NCBI GenBank assembly: GCA_001872925.1
Contig: MNYD01000110.1
Coordinates: 1 to 16,187, forward strand
Reading direction: 5' to 3'
Length of the DNA: 16,187 nt
From: Dehalococcoidia bacterium CG2_30_46_19
Lineage (GTDB): Bacteria > Chloroflexota > Dehalococcoidia > GIF9 > AB-539-J10
Shown: piece by piece, positions 1 through 6,548 of the stretch
Numbering within the stretch: the first letter of the stretch is position 1
How the letters are laid out: each line of letters starts with the position of its first letter
The notes under the pieces: model-generated
Told to the model about the DNA's origin: nothing
The model's input: only the letters and a program-made list of their open reading frames with translations
Databases searched by the model: none
Position numbers and translations under genes: made by a program

Positions 1-501
1 CAGTAGATAATCAGCCACATTGGCATAGGGAACAAACAGTTTGCTTCCATTGATAATGTAGGCATCTCCATCAGGAGTTGCCTCAACTGCGATTGCCTTG
101 GGTCCATATTCAAGCTCAGGTTCCATCAAAGCCAGACTAAAGATCGCCTTGCCACTGGCTATCATAGGTAAATACTGCTCCCTTTGCTCTTCTCTACCAG
201 CATTGAGGATGGGTAAAGCACCAAGAACTACAGTAGAGAAGAAAGGTGCTGGCAAACAAGCACGTCCCATCTCCTCTAATAATACACAGAGGTCAAGGAA
301 AGTCATGCCACTGCCGCCGTATTTCTCTGGGAATGCCAGCCCAATCCAGCCCAGATTTGCCATCTCTTCCCACAGTTCTGGTGAGTAACCCTTCTCATCC
401 TGCTCCATCTGCTTAACAAAGCTTTTGTGGCATTTTTCTTCCAGAAAATCACGTGCTGCCTTTTTTAATATCTCTTGCTCTTCAGAAAGTGCTAAGTTCA
501 C
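1..501 (-). CDS. Acyl-CoA dehydrogenase, N-terminal part (runs off left edge)
   Basis: Partial gene of 167 codons, open to the window edge. It encodes the N-terminal helical domain and the start of the middle beta domain of an FAD-dependent acyl-CoA dehydrogenase, which oxidises acyl-CoA at the alpha-beta bond and passes electrons to ETF. Family features seen are the opening NLALSEEQEILKKAARDFLE, then GWIGLAFPEKYGG, LLEEMGRACLPAPF and a YIINGSKLFV segment near the edge. The start is a GTG at 499-501, preceded by AGGGGG five bases upstream; no better ATG exists nearby. It lies 23 bp after the neighbouring acyl-CoA dehydrogenase gene in the same direction, so the two are probably co-transcribed. 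The substrate cannot be told, and the C-terminal catalytic region is outside the window. Confidence 0.88.
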   Translation of the reverse strand, partial: MNLALSEEQEILKKAARDFLEEKCHKSFVKQMEQDEKGYSPELWEEMANLGWIGLAFPEKYGGSGMTFLDLCVLLEEMGRACLPAPFFSTVVLGALPILNAGREEQREQYLPMIASGKAIFSLALMEPELEYGPKAIAVEATPDGDAYIINGSKLFVPYANVADYLL

Positions 502-524
502 TTTATCCCCCTATCAGTTTTTAT

Positions 525-1697
525 TTAGCTAGTTGGTAGTCCCAGCCCTCTTGTAGCTACGATATTCTTCATGATTTCAGTAGTGCCTGCCTGAAGACTA
601 TAACCTTTAGAACCTAAGTATGAATGAGCTGCCATGCCTCCAAAGGGAGCATATTTAGAGCCAGCCCAGAGCAGCCCATAAGGACCCAGGATTTCCATGG
701 CAGTATTCGCCAAGCGCTGTTCAAAGGCTGTAGCATAGGCTTTTGACATAGCAGCTTCTACAGTGGGTGCTTGCCCTTCGTCCATAACCAAAGCCACCTT
801 ATACATTAGGAGTCTCCCCACTTCAAATTCGACCTGAAGCTGCACTAGCTTATGTCGAATTACGGTATCCTGGGACAGGGCTTTCCCATTGCGTTTTGTC
901 TCGTTAACAAATTTAAGGAGAGCCTCAAATAAGGCATAGTTGCCCATTAACCTCTCAAATCCACTCCTCTCATAGGCGAGCTGCTCCATAACATGATAAA
1001 AGCCCCTGTTTTTCTCTCCTATCATGTATTTCTTGGGAACTCGAACATTGTCAAAGAAAATATCATTCCAAGCTTCCGTGCCGGTAACATCTATCATAGG
1101 AATACGAGAAATTCCGGGGGTATCTATAGGAATAATAAACTCACTTATGCCTCTATGTTTGGGGACAGTTGTATCAGTCCTCGCCAGCAAGTAAATGTGA
1201 TTCATAAACCAGGCACCACTGGTCCATGTTTTCTGCCCATTGATTATATAATCATTACCATCTTCGACAGCCATCGTTCTCAGAGAAGCTAAATCTGAGC
1301 CAGTCTCGGTTTCGCTCATCCCTAGCCCAACATACATCTCCCCTCTTATTATTTTAGGCAAGAATTCCCGTTTCTGTTCCTCACTACCATATTTGAGTAT
1401 TGAACCGCCTATCTGGCGGTCAGCAAACCAGTGGCAGGCTGCTGGCGCTCCATAGCGTAACATCTCCTCAGTAAGTATAAAGCGGTCTACAAAGCTACGC
1501 TCCTGTCCACCATACTCTTTAGGCCAGGTAAGCCCCATCCAGCGTTTCTGCGCTACTCTTTTGGTGAATTCTGGATTGTAACCCTGTATCCAGGCATCGC
1601 AACTCGGCTCCCAAAGTCCCTGCTCTATCTCTCCTTCCAGAAAATCACGAACTTCCTCTCGGAATCTGTTTTGTTCCTCAGTAAAAGCGAAATCCAT
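525..1697 (-). CDS. Acyl-CoA dehydrogenase
   Basis: Full-length (390 aa, normal for the family) FAD-dependent acyl-CoA dehydrogenase. Visible landmarks are an N-terminal helical domain (MDFAFTEEQNRFREEVRDFL), WMGLTWPKEYGG near residue 55, the flavin/substrate signature GLGMSETETGSD around 124-135, YIINGQKTWTSGA, and a C-terminal GTTEIMKN motif (371-378). In many family members a catalytic Glu stands just before that GT; here it is Ala370 (QAGTTEI). The base may therefore lie elsewhere or be supplied by a partner subunit. The ATG at 1697 has a strong GAAGGAGG site at 1703-1709. The gene sits 20 bp downstream of the carboxyltransferase gene and 23 bp upstream of a second acyl-CoA dehydrogenase, so these form one acyl-CoA catabolic operon. 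The exact substrate is unknown. Confidence 0.93.
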   Translation of the reverse strand: MDFAFTEEQNRFREEVRDFLEGEIEQGLWEPSCDAWIQGYNPEFTKRVAQKRWMGLTWPKEYGGQERSFVDRFILTEEMLRYGAPAACHWFADRQIGGSILKYGSEEQKREFLPKIIRGEMYVGLGMSETETGSDLASLRTMAVEDGNDYIINGQKTWTSGAWFMNHIYLLARTDTTVPKHRGISEFIIPIDTPGISRIPMIDVTGTEAWNDIFFDNVRVPKKYMIGEKNRGFYHVMEQLAYERSGFERLMGNYALFEALLKFVNETKRNGKALSQDTVIRHKLVQLQVEFEVGRLLMYKVALVMDEGQAPTVEAAMSKAYATAFEQRLANTAMEILGPYGLLWAGSKYAPFGGMAAHSYLGSKGYSLQAGTTEIMKNIVATRGLGLPTS

Positions 1698-1717
1698 TGT
1701 ATCCTCCTTCTATCTCC

Positions 1718-3286
1718 TTAGAGATTAATGTTAGAGTATTTCCTCCACTGTCTGGCTACGGATTTGTTTTCCAGAGCATCCAGGGCTCTGTTGATAAACT
1801 TTCTGGTATCATGGGGCATTATTACATCATCAACATAGCCTCTCTCTGCAGCGCAATAGGGATTCTCATAAAGTTCTGAGTATTCCTTTATTCTCTTTGC
1901 CCACACCTCCTCCGGATTTTCTGCCTCCTTTACTTCCCTGGCGAAGATAACACTGGCAGCAGTCTCAGCGCCAACAATGGTGATCTGAGCAGTGGGCCAG
2001 GCGAAGACGAAATCAGCACCAATAGACTTGTCCAGCATTCCATAGTGAGCACCAGCATAGGATTTTCTTATTATGACTGAAACTAAAGGCACAGTGGCAT
2101 CGGCCCAGGCGTAGAGCAGCTTGGCGCCATGTCTTAGTATACCTGCCCAGTCCTGCTCAGAGCCTATCATATAGCCAGGACAATCCGTAAGCGAGACGAG
2201 AGGAATATTGAAGAGGTCACAAAATCTTATAAACCTGGCCAATTTGTCACAGGCGTTAATGTCCAGAACGCCTGACTTTACCATGGGCTGGTTGGATACT
2301 ATCCCCACGGGACGCCCGCTTATCCGAGCAAAGCCACATATGGCATTCGTAGCGTAATATTTAAATATCTCAACGAAGTGCCCTTCATCCACAACCTTAT
2401 TAATTATCTGATACATATCATAGGGTCTTGTGGGCTCGTCGGGGATTATGGTATCAAGCTCGGGAATCTCTCTTTCAGGATCATCCTTGGTCTTTATTCG
2501 AGGTGGCTTCTCTTTGTTATTAGATGGGAAGAAAGATAACAACTCCTTGCATTTATCTAAACAATCCTTATCATCTTCAGCTATAATGTGTGTCTGCCCC
2601 GATTTAATGGCATGATTCTTCCAGCCACTGAGCTCCTCCAGGCTAATTTCCTCTCCGAGTTGTGTTTTGACAAAAGCAGGTCCGGCGATGCCCATAAAGC
2701 CAGTTTTTCTTACTTGAATTACAAAATCCATCATTACCGGGTGGTAGGCTTGCCCTCCCAAACAAGGACCCATTAATAAAGATACTTGAGGGATTATTCC
2801 CGAAGCCAGTATCTGGGATCTAAATGTCCAGCCATATGATTCCAGAGTATCCATTCCTTCATGGAGTCGGGCACCAGCGGAATCATTCATGCTCACAAAT
2901 GGCCAGCCTTTATCCTTAGCAAAGTCAAGGGCGTAGGAGAGTTTTTTACCATGATACTCGCCAAAAGTTCCCATCATGGCAGTGTAATCCTCAGCACCAG
3001 CAACTACATGCCTTCCATTTACCTTGCCAAATCCGGTGATAATTCCCTCAGCAGGCACCTCTCTTTTATCCATTCCAAAAGCGGTGGTTCTATGTTTAAT
3101 CCATAATCCTATCTCGGTAAAAGTGCCAGGATCAAAGAAGTAATCTATTCTTTCCCGTGCTGACATTTGCTCCCTTCTATGGCGCTCCTCAATAGCCTCA
3201 GGCCCTCCCATTTGCAAGATATGCTCTCTTTTACGCTTATACTCCTCAATTCTTTGTGCCGTTGCGCCTCTAATTACTTCGCTCAT
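1718..3286 (-). CDS. Acyl-CoA (propionyl-/methylmalonyl-CoA type) carboxyltransferase, beta subunit
   Basis: 522-aa carboxyltransferase of the PccB/MmdA family, which moves a carboxyl group between biotin on a carrier protein and an acyl-CoA. The two crotonase-like halves are present. The N half has GAEDYTAMMGTFGEYHGKK, MNDSAGARLHEG and GPCLGGQAYHP. The C half has SLTDCPGYMIGSEQD and KSYAGAHYGMLDKSIGADF followed by FAWPTAQI. The length matches the family. Start ATG 3286 follows AAGGAGG (3294-3300). The ribosome site abuts the stop codon of a decayed biotin carrier reading frame immediately upstream, so the two were once coupled. No biotin carboxylase or intact carrier is in the window, so the subunit must use partners encoded elsewhere, if it is active. 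Substrate (propionyl-, acetyl- or glutaconyl-CoA type) cannot be resolved; the adjacent acyl-CoA dehydrogenases favour acyl-CoA catabolism. Confidence 0.9.
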   Translation of the reverse strand: MSEVIRGATAQRIEEYKRKREHILQMGGPEAIEERHRREQMSARERIDYFFDPGTFTEIGLWIKHRTTAFGMDKREVPAEGIITGFGKVNGRHVVAGAEDYTAMMGTFGEYHGKKLSYALDFAKDKGWPFVSMNDSAGARLHEGMDTLESYGWTFRSQILASGIIPQVSLLMGPCLGGQAYHPVMMDFVIQVRKTGFMGIAGPAFVKTQLGEEISLEELSGWKNHAIKSGQTHIIAEDDKDCLDKCKELLSFFPSNNKEKPPRIKTKDDPEREIPELDTIIPDEPTRPYDMYQIINKVVDEGHFVEIFKYYATNAICGFARISGRPVGIVSNQPMVKSGVLDINACDKLARFIRFCDLFNIPLVSLTDCPGYMIGSEQDWAGILRHGAKLLYAWADATVPLVSVIIRKSYAGAHYGMLDKSIGADFVFAWPTAQITIVGAETAASVIFAREVKEAENPEEVWAKRIKEYSELYENPYCAAERGYVDDVIMPHDTRKFINRALDALENKSVARQWRKYSNINL

Positions 3287-3300
3287 GATTCAACCTCCTT

Positions 3301-3538
3301 TTAGTATTCGATAGCAGCTAACTTATTACCAATCTTAACAATTGTGTTCGGTGACGCTAATACCTTTTTGACCGAGTCCTTCACCGGTGATATTGTGTGA
3401 TTCTCCAGCTTCATCGCACTATAGTACAGACCACTCCGCCCCCTGTATGGTATTCCGCACCGTAGCATTTACGGCCAGTATTTTCTCCGGTATAGGTGCT
3501 CAATTATCTCCTGCAATTTCGTAGCCTTCTTCAGGGGA
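3301..3538 (-). pseudogene. Broken biotin carboxyl carrier (biotinyl-lipoyl) gene
   Basis: Reading the minus strand across frames gives a recognisable biotinyl domain: SPEEGYEIAGDN, a TGA stop at 3500-3502, APIPEKILAVNATVRNTIQG, then AEWSVL. A one-base frameshift follows at about 3421, then SAMKLENHTISPVKDSV and VKIGNKLAAIEY, ending at a TAA (3301-3303). The SAMKLEN block matches the E-A-M-K-M-E-N biotinylation site, with the target lysine still present. At least one premature stop and one frameshift break it, and I see no convincing start. It ends directly against the ribosome site of the carboxyltransferase gene, the normal place for the partner subunit. Two independent lesions make a single sequencing error unlikely, though this cannot be excluded. 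Confidence 0.7.
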
Positions 3539-3591
3539 ATATATAGCATTAATAGCTAGGAAGAAGCAACTCGGCGCAAAGTTATGCAAGG

Positions 3592-3622
3592 TTGCCAAGA
3601 AGGGGGTTTGTTGGGTTATAAT
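3592..3622 (+). promoter_or_regulatory. Putative promoter of hisA-hisI
   Basis: A perfect -10 TATAAT (3617-3622) has a TTGCCA (3592-3597) upstream with a 19-bp spacer, slightly longer than ideal. It points at hisA, whose ATG lies about 50 bp downstream. The stretch 3287-3676 otherwise holds only the broken biotin carrier remnant. Confidence 0.4.
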
Positions 3623-3676
3623 CTGGTGCTACGAAGTTGTTGACCTAACTTTTACCTTAGCTCGCTATGAGGAAGA

Positions 3677-4390
3677 ATGGAAATAATTCCTGCCATTGAT
3701 ATCAGGAAAGGTAAATGCGTTCGGCTGTATCAGGGTGATTACCGTCGGCAAATTATCTATGATGAGAAGCCTATAGCGGTAGCATTGAAATGGCGTTCTC
3801 AAGGCACACGCTGGATTCATATAGCTGATTTGGATGGGGCGGCTGCAGGTAAGCCAGCGAACATAGCTTTGGTTGAAGAAATAATAAAGGCGAGCAGTTT
3901 ATCGATAGAATTTGGTGGTGGTATCAGGCAGGAAGACATGGTTGAAGAGTTATTGCGAAAGGGGATAAAACGTATTATTTTAAGCACTTCAGCGGTGGAA
4001 AACCCAGGGCTGGTGAAGAAACTATGCGGTAAATATGGCGAGGCGATAGTCGTGAGCCTTGATGCTAAGGATGGCAAAGTCTACATTCATGGCTGGCAAA
4101 AGGATACCATGGTGGATGTTTTACAGTTGAGTAGAGATATGGTAAATATTGGAGTAAGGCGATTTATTTTTACCGATATAGGGAGGGATGGCACTTTAAC
4201 TGAGCCCAACTTTGAGATGGTAGGAAGACTGGTTAACGGCGTAGATGTTCCTGTGATTGCTGCCGGGGGCATTTCCAAGCTGGAGCATTTGAAAAGGCTT
4301 AAGCAACTTGGAGTGGAAGGAGCGATTATCGGCAAGGCTCTTTATACCGGCGATATTGACTTAGGAGAGGCTATACTTGTTGGAGGGTAA
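3677..4390 (+). CDS. hisA: HisA, ProFAR isomerase (histidine biosynthesis)
   Basis: 237-aa (beta/alpha)8 isomerase that converts ProFAR to PRFAR by an Amadori rearrangement in histidine biosynthesis; cytoplasmic. The start MEIIPAIDIRKGKCVRLYQG is diagnostic. The catalytic acid/base pair is seen as Asp8 (PAIDI) and Asp129 (VVSLDAKDG). The phosphate-binding glycine motifs are FGGGIR (about 79-84) and AAGGIS (195-200). The length matches the family. ATG 3677 follows GAGGAAG. The gene is 5 bp before hisI, and a GGAGGG at its own 3' end serves as the hisI ribosome site. Some relatives are bifunctional HisA/PriA; nothing here tests that. Confidence 0.96.
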   Translation: MEIIPAIDIRKGKCVRLYQGDYRRQIIYDEKPIAVALKWRSQGTRWIHIADLDGAAAGKPANIALVEEIIKASSLSIEFGGGIRQEDMVEELLRKGIKRIILSTSAVENPGLVKKLCGKYGEAIVVSLDAKDGKVYIHGWQKDTMVDVLQLSRDMVNIGVRRFIFTDIGRDGTLTEPNFEMVGRLVNGVDVPVIAAGGISKLEHLKRLKQLGVEGAIIGKALYTGDIDLGEAILVGG

Positions 4391-4395
4391 TAAAC

Positions 4396-4734
4396 ATGTT
4401 GAAGTTTGATTCTCAAGGTTTAATTCCTGCCGTCATTCAGGATGTCAGGAATGGCGAAGTTTTGATGCTGGGCTATATGAATAAGGAGTCGCTGGCTCGA
4501 ACGGTAGAAAGTGGGGATGTGTGGTTCTACAGTCGCAATAGACAGGAATTATGGCACAAGGGGGAGACTTCGGGCAATTTTCTTAGGATGAAGTCCATTA
4601 TCAAGGACTGCGACAGTGATACACTTCTCATCCAGGCGGAGCCCACCGGTCCAGTTTGTCATACTGGCAATCGCACTTGTTTTTTGCAAAATGATACGGA
4701 CTTCAGACTTTTGGAGAACCAAGATTTAGCCTAG
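4396..4734 (+). CDS. hisI: HisI, phosphoribosyl-AMP cyclohydrolase
   Basis: 112-aa zinc enzyme that opens the purine ring of phosphoribosyl-AMP in histidine biosynthesis. Signature residues are seen: GYMNKESL, WFYSRNRQELWHKGETSGN, the metal-binding DCDSDTLL (Asp71, Cys72, Asp73, Asp75) and GPVCHTGNRTCF (Cys88, His89, Cys95). It is the stand-alone cyclohydrolase; the HisE pyrophosphohydrolase domain fused in enterobacteria is absent. The gene sits 5 bp after hisA and shares its promoter. Its 3' end faces rpmE on the other strand 36 bp away, and I see no clear terminator between them. Confidence 0.96.
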   Translation: MLKFDSQGLIPAVIQDVRNGEVLMLGYMNKESLARTVESGDVWFYSRNRQELWHKGETSGNFLRMKSIIKDCDSDTLLIQAEPTGPVCHTGNRTCFLQNDTDFRLLENQDLA

Positions 4735-4770
4735 CTAGTTCTGTTAAAGGTGCTAAACAACTGCTCTATG

Positions 4771-4977
4771 TCAATCTTTTATTCTGTATCTCTTCTTGAA
4801 CCGTCCTACCCTTCCCATGGTATCCACTATCCTTTGTTCTCCAGTGTAGAAAGGGTGGCATTTGCTGCATACCTCTACTCTAATCTCTGGCTTGGTTGAG
4901 CCCACGGTAAAGGTGTTGCCACAAAGGCAGGTTACTTTAGCGTTTTCATAGTATTTGGGGTGTATCTTGTCTTTCAT
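4771..4977 (-). CDS. rpmE: Ribosomal protein L31 (zinc-binding form)
   Basis: 68-aa large-subunit protein. The opening MKDKIHPKYYENAKVTCLCG and the later VEVCSKCHPFYTGEQ are typical of L31. Cysteines in CxC and CxxC pairs (C17, C19, C37, C40 by eye) mark the zinc-containing C+ type. Its ATG overlaps the rpmA stop by four bases (ATGA), so translation is probably coupled. Placement directly after L21 and L27 is less usual than a downstream obgE. Confidence 0.96.
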   Translation of the reverse strand: MKDKIHPKYYENAKVTCLCGNTFTVGSTKPEIRVEVCSKCHPFYTGEQRIVDTMGRVGRFKKRYRIKD

Positions 4978-5225
4978 TTGTAAATGCTTACCCTCTTTTT
5001 GTATCTATTAGCTGGCTCATATTTCACAAAACCGTCTATCAGAGCGAATAGCGTATAATCTTTACCTACACCGACGTTATTTCCTGGTAAAATACGGGTG
5101 CCTCGTTGTCGAACCAGGATATTTCCGGCACGAACTTGCTCCCCCCCGAATTTCTTCACACCAAGACGCTTTGATTGGCTGTCTCGGCCGCAATGTGTGC
5201 TACCACCGCCTTTCTTATGTGCCAT
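4974..5225 (-). CDS. rpmA: Ribosomal protein L27
   Basis: 83-aa large-subunit protein whose N-terminus reaches the peptidyl transferase centre. MAHKKGGGSTHCGRDSQSKR and LGVKKFGGEQVRAGNILVRQ are characteristic. There is no N-terminal extension of the cleaved Firmicutes type. The start lies 11 bases inside the end of rplU and the gene overlaps rpmE by four bases, so the three ribosomal genes form a tightly coupled unit. Confidence 0.97.
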   Translation of the reverse strand: MAHKKGGGSTHCGRDSQSKRLGVKKFGGEQVRAGNILVRQRGTRILPGNNVGVGKDYTLFALIDGFVKYEPANRYKKRVSIYK

Positions 5226-5550
5226 GCTTATGCCCCCGTGGTTTAATAATTTTATTTATTAATAACGTGGTATAAGTTTGCCGGTGTCCTCTTTTCCTGT
5301 GGTAACGAACCTTGGACTTATACTTAAATACGGTGACTTTATCACCTTTAAACTCTCCCAATGAAGTAGCTCTTACCTTGGCGCCTTTGATAATAGGGTT
5401 GCCGGTAATCACATTTCCATCGTCATTGATGAACAATACACTGTCCATCTCAACGGTATCCCCCTCAGGTATATTCAAGCGCTCAACCTCTATCTTCTGG
5501 TTAAGGGCTACCTTATATTGTTTACTGCCGGTTTCAATAATAGCGTAAAT
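5215..5550 (-). CDS. rplU: Ribosomal protein L21, apparent ATT start
   Basis: Large-subunit protein that binds 23S rRNA. The mature sequence, read as (M)YAIIETGSKQYKVALNQKIE from codon 5548-5550, aligns with the canonical L21 start (MYAIIxTGGKQYxV). The C-terminal part has VRYHRKRGHRQTYT followed by LLINKI. No ATG, GTG or TTG lies in frame between an upstream in-frame TGA and the conserved N-terminus. The codon at the expected Met position is ATT, with GGAGGG six bases before it (5557-5562). An in-frame TTG at 5476-5478 would drop 24 conserved N-terminal residues and is rejected. The length from ATT is 111 aa, normal for L21. The conserved TGGKQY is TGSKQY. Expression comes from the extended -10 promoter near 5740. 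Confidence 0.9.
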   Translation of the reverse strand: MYAIIETGSKQYKVALNQKIEVERLNIPEGDTVEMDSVLFINDDGNVITGNPIIKGAKVRATSLGEFKGDKVTVFKYKSKVRYHRKRGHRQTYTTLLINKIIKPRGHKHGT

Positions 5551-5578
5551 TTTTATCCCTCCAGAGTTAACTATAAAT

Positions 5579-5692
5579 TTACGACTCTTGCTTGCCTGTT
5601 GTCAAACAAGCTCCCTTCTCATGTAGCATATCATTTTGCATGTCTATCACCAAAAGTGCTGTTTCCAGTGGCTTTATTTTTACCTCTGTCAT
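5579..5692 (-). pseudogene. 37-aa N-terminal fragment of an isochorismatase-like hydrolase, ahead of rplU
   Basis: A short reading frame with a good ribosome site (GAGGG six bases before ATG 5690-5692) encodes MTEVKIKPLETALLVIDMQN, then about 17 more residues. TALLVIDMQND is the N-terminal strand of isochorismatase/nicotinamidase-type cysteine hydrolases, including the catalytic Asp. The frame then ends at TAA. The remaining ~150 residues, with the catalytic Lys and Cys, are gone, and rplU begins 28 bp later. It looks like a truncated gene. Because it keeps its translation signals and lies between the promoter and rplU, it could now act as a leader peptide. That role is inference. Confidence 0.6.
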
Positions 5693-5734
5693 TGTTTACC
5701 CTCTTTTCAACCTCAAAAATTTAGCAAAGGTGAG

Positions 5735-5743
5735 ATTATATCA
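5735..5743 (-). promoter_or_regulatory. Extended -10 promoter of the rplU operon
   Basis: On the minus strand the sequence reads TGATATAAT, a perfect TATAAT with the TGn extension. No good -35 is visible, which is usual for extended -10 promoters. The predicted transcript start is near 5727, about 35 bases before the small isochorismatase fragment and rplU. Confidence 0.55.
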
Positions 5744-5770
5744 TATAAAGCATAAAGGGAGATAATTGTT

Positions 5771-6445
5771 TTAGGAGTTTGAGCGAGATTGAGGGAGAAG
5801 CTTTAGACCTTTGACCACATCGGTGAAGTCGGTAAACGGTATGCAGGCAATATTCTCCCTTGCACAGCATGATAATAGATCATCCCGGGCGAAAACGTGG
5901 TGAGCTAACCGCGCCGGGTGAATGTCGGAGACGCCATTCCCCAAATATATCAGGCGATAACCCTTTGCCAGAAACAATCTAGCGTAGAGTTCTTTAAGCC
6001 CTTTGTTTGCTTCGTTGCCATCTGGTCCGATATATTGAACTTCGATACCTTCGTGACAAAATTTGGTTTGTGCAGCGAATACTTCAATGTTTCTGATGCC
6101 AGCATCACTGAGTATTACATCGATGTAAAAATCCAGGCCATTGCTTACAATGACCAAGCATAAACCTCTTTTGTAGCAGTAATCAGTCAGTTCCTTGAAT
6201 CCGCACCGTATCTTTGCCCTTGTTCTCACAAATTCAGTCAGAGTTTCCCTGCTAGCTCTCACCATAGTAAAGGCTTGCTTGTTAAAGTAGTCCACCGATA
6301 TCTTATTTTTTCGGTAGTCTTCCAATAACTTCCTCCAATTCCCCCGGGCAAAGGTATCCAGTATCAAGAAACTGACGTCTTCTTCAGTAACGGTGCCATC
6401 GAAGTCACATTGAATTAGCGTTTTTTCAGTACTAATTGAGCACAT
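5771..6445 (-). CDS. HAD-superfamily phosphatase, MtnX-like
   Basis: About 224 aa. A haloacid dehalogenase-type phosphatase resembling MtnX (2-hydroxy-3-keto-5-methylthiopentenyl-1-phosphate phosphatase) and related phosphoserine-phosphatase-like enzymes. Motif I is DFDGTVT, with nucleophile Asp14 and general acid Asp16 when counted from the ATG chosen. Motif II is IVSNGLD and the metal-binding motif is YLGNGVSDIHPA. The frame is open as far as a TTG at 6538, but motif I normally lies within the first 15 residues. I therefore start at ATG 6443-6445, with AAGGA ten bases upstream. The divergent surE promoter also occupies 6511-6539. The methionine salvage role is uncertain, because no other mtn gene is nearby. 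Confidence 0.8.
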   Translation of the reverse strand: MCSISTEKTLIQCDFDGTVTEEDVSFLILDTFARGNWRKLLEDYRKNKISVDYFNKQAFTMVRASRETLTEFVRTRAKIRCGFKELTDYCYKRGLCLVIVSNGLDFYIDVILSDAGIRNIEVFAAQTKFCHEGIEVQYIGPDGNEANKGLKELYARLFLAKGYRLIYLGNGVSDIHPARLAHHVFARDDLLSCCARENIACIPFTDFTDVVKGLKLLPQSRSNS

Positions 6446-6510
6446 AGCAAATTTGTCCTTCGTCAACCAATAAAGCATATTTTTAACATGAGTTCCAATA
6501 ACTATCAAGC

Positions 6511-6539
6511 TTGACATAGGGCGATAATCGAAGCACAAT
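6511..6539 (+). promoter_or_regulatory. Putative promoter of surE
   Basis: A consensus -35 TTGACA (6511-6516), a 17-bp spacer and a weak -10 CACAAT (6534-6539). The predicted start of transcription falls within a few bases of the surE ATG (6549). There is no Shine-Dalgarno, so the message may be leaderless. Confidence 0.45.
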
Positions 6540-6548
6540 TATTCATTT

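Noticed and set aside
5215..5478. L21 starting at the in-frame TTG (5476-5478)
   Set aside because: It would remove the conserved YAIIETGSKQYKV N-terminus, which reads in the same frame upstream behind a GGAGGG site.
5771..6538. 31-residue N-terminal extension of the MtnX-like phosphatase
   Set aside because: HAD motif I normally sits within about 15 residues of the start. The extension begins at TTG, runs over the surE promoter and shows no conserved pattern.
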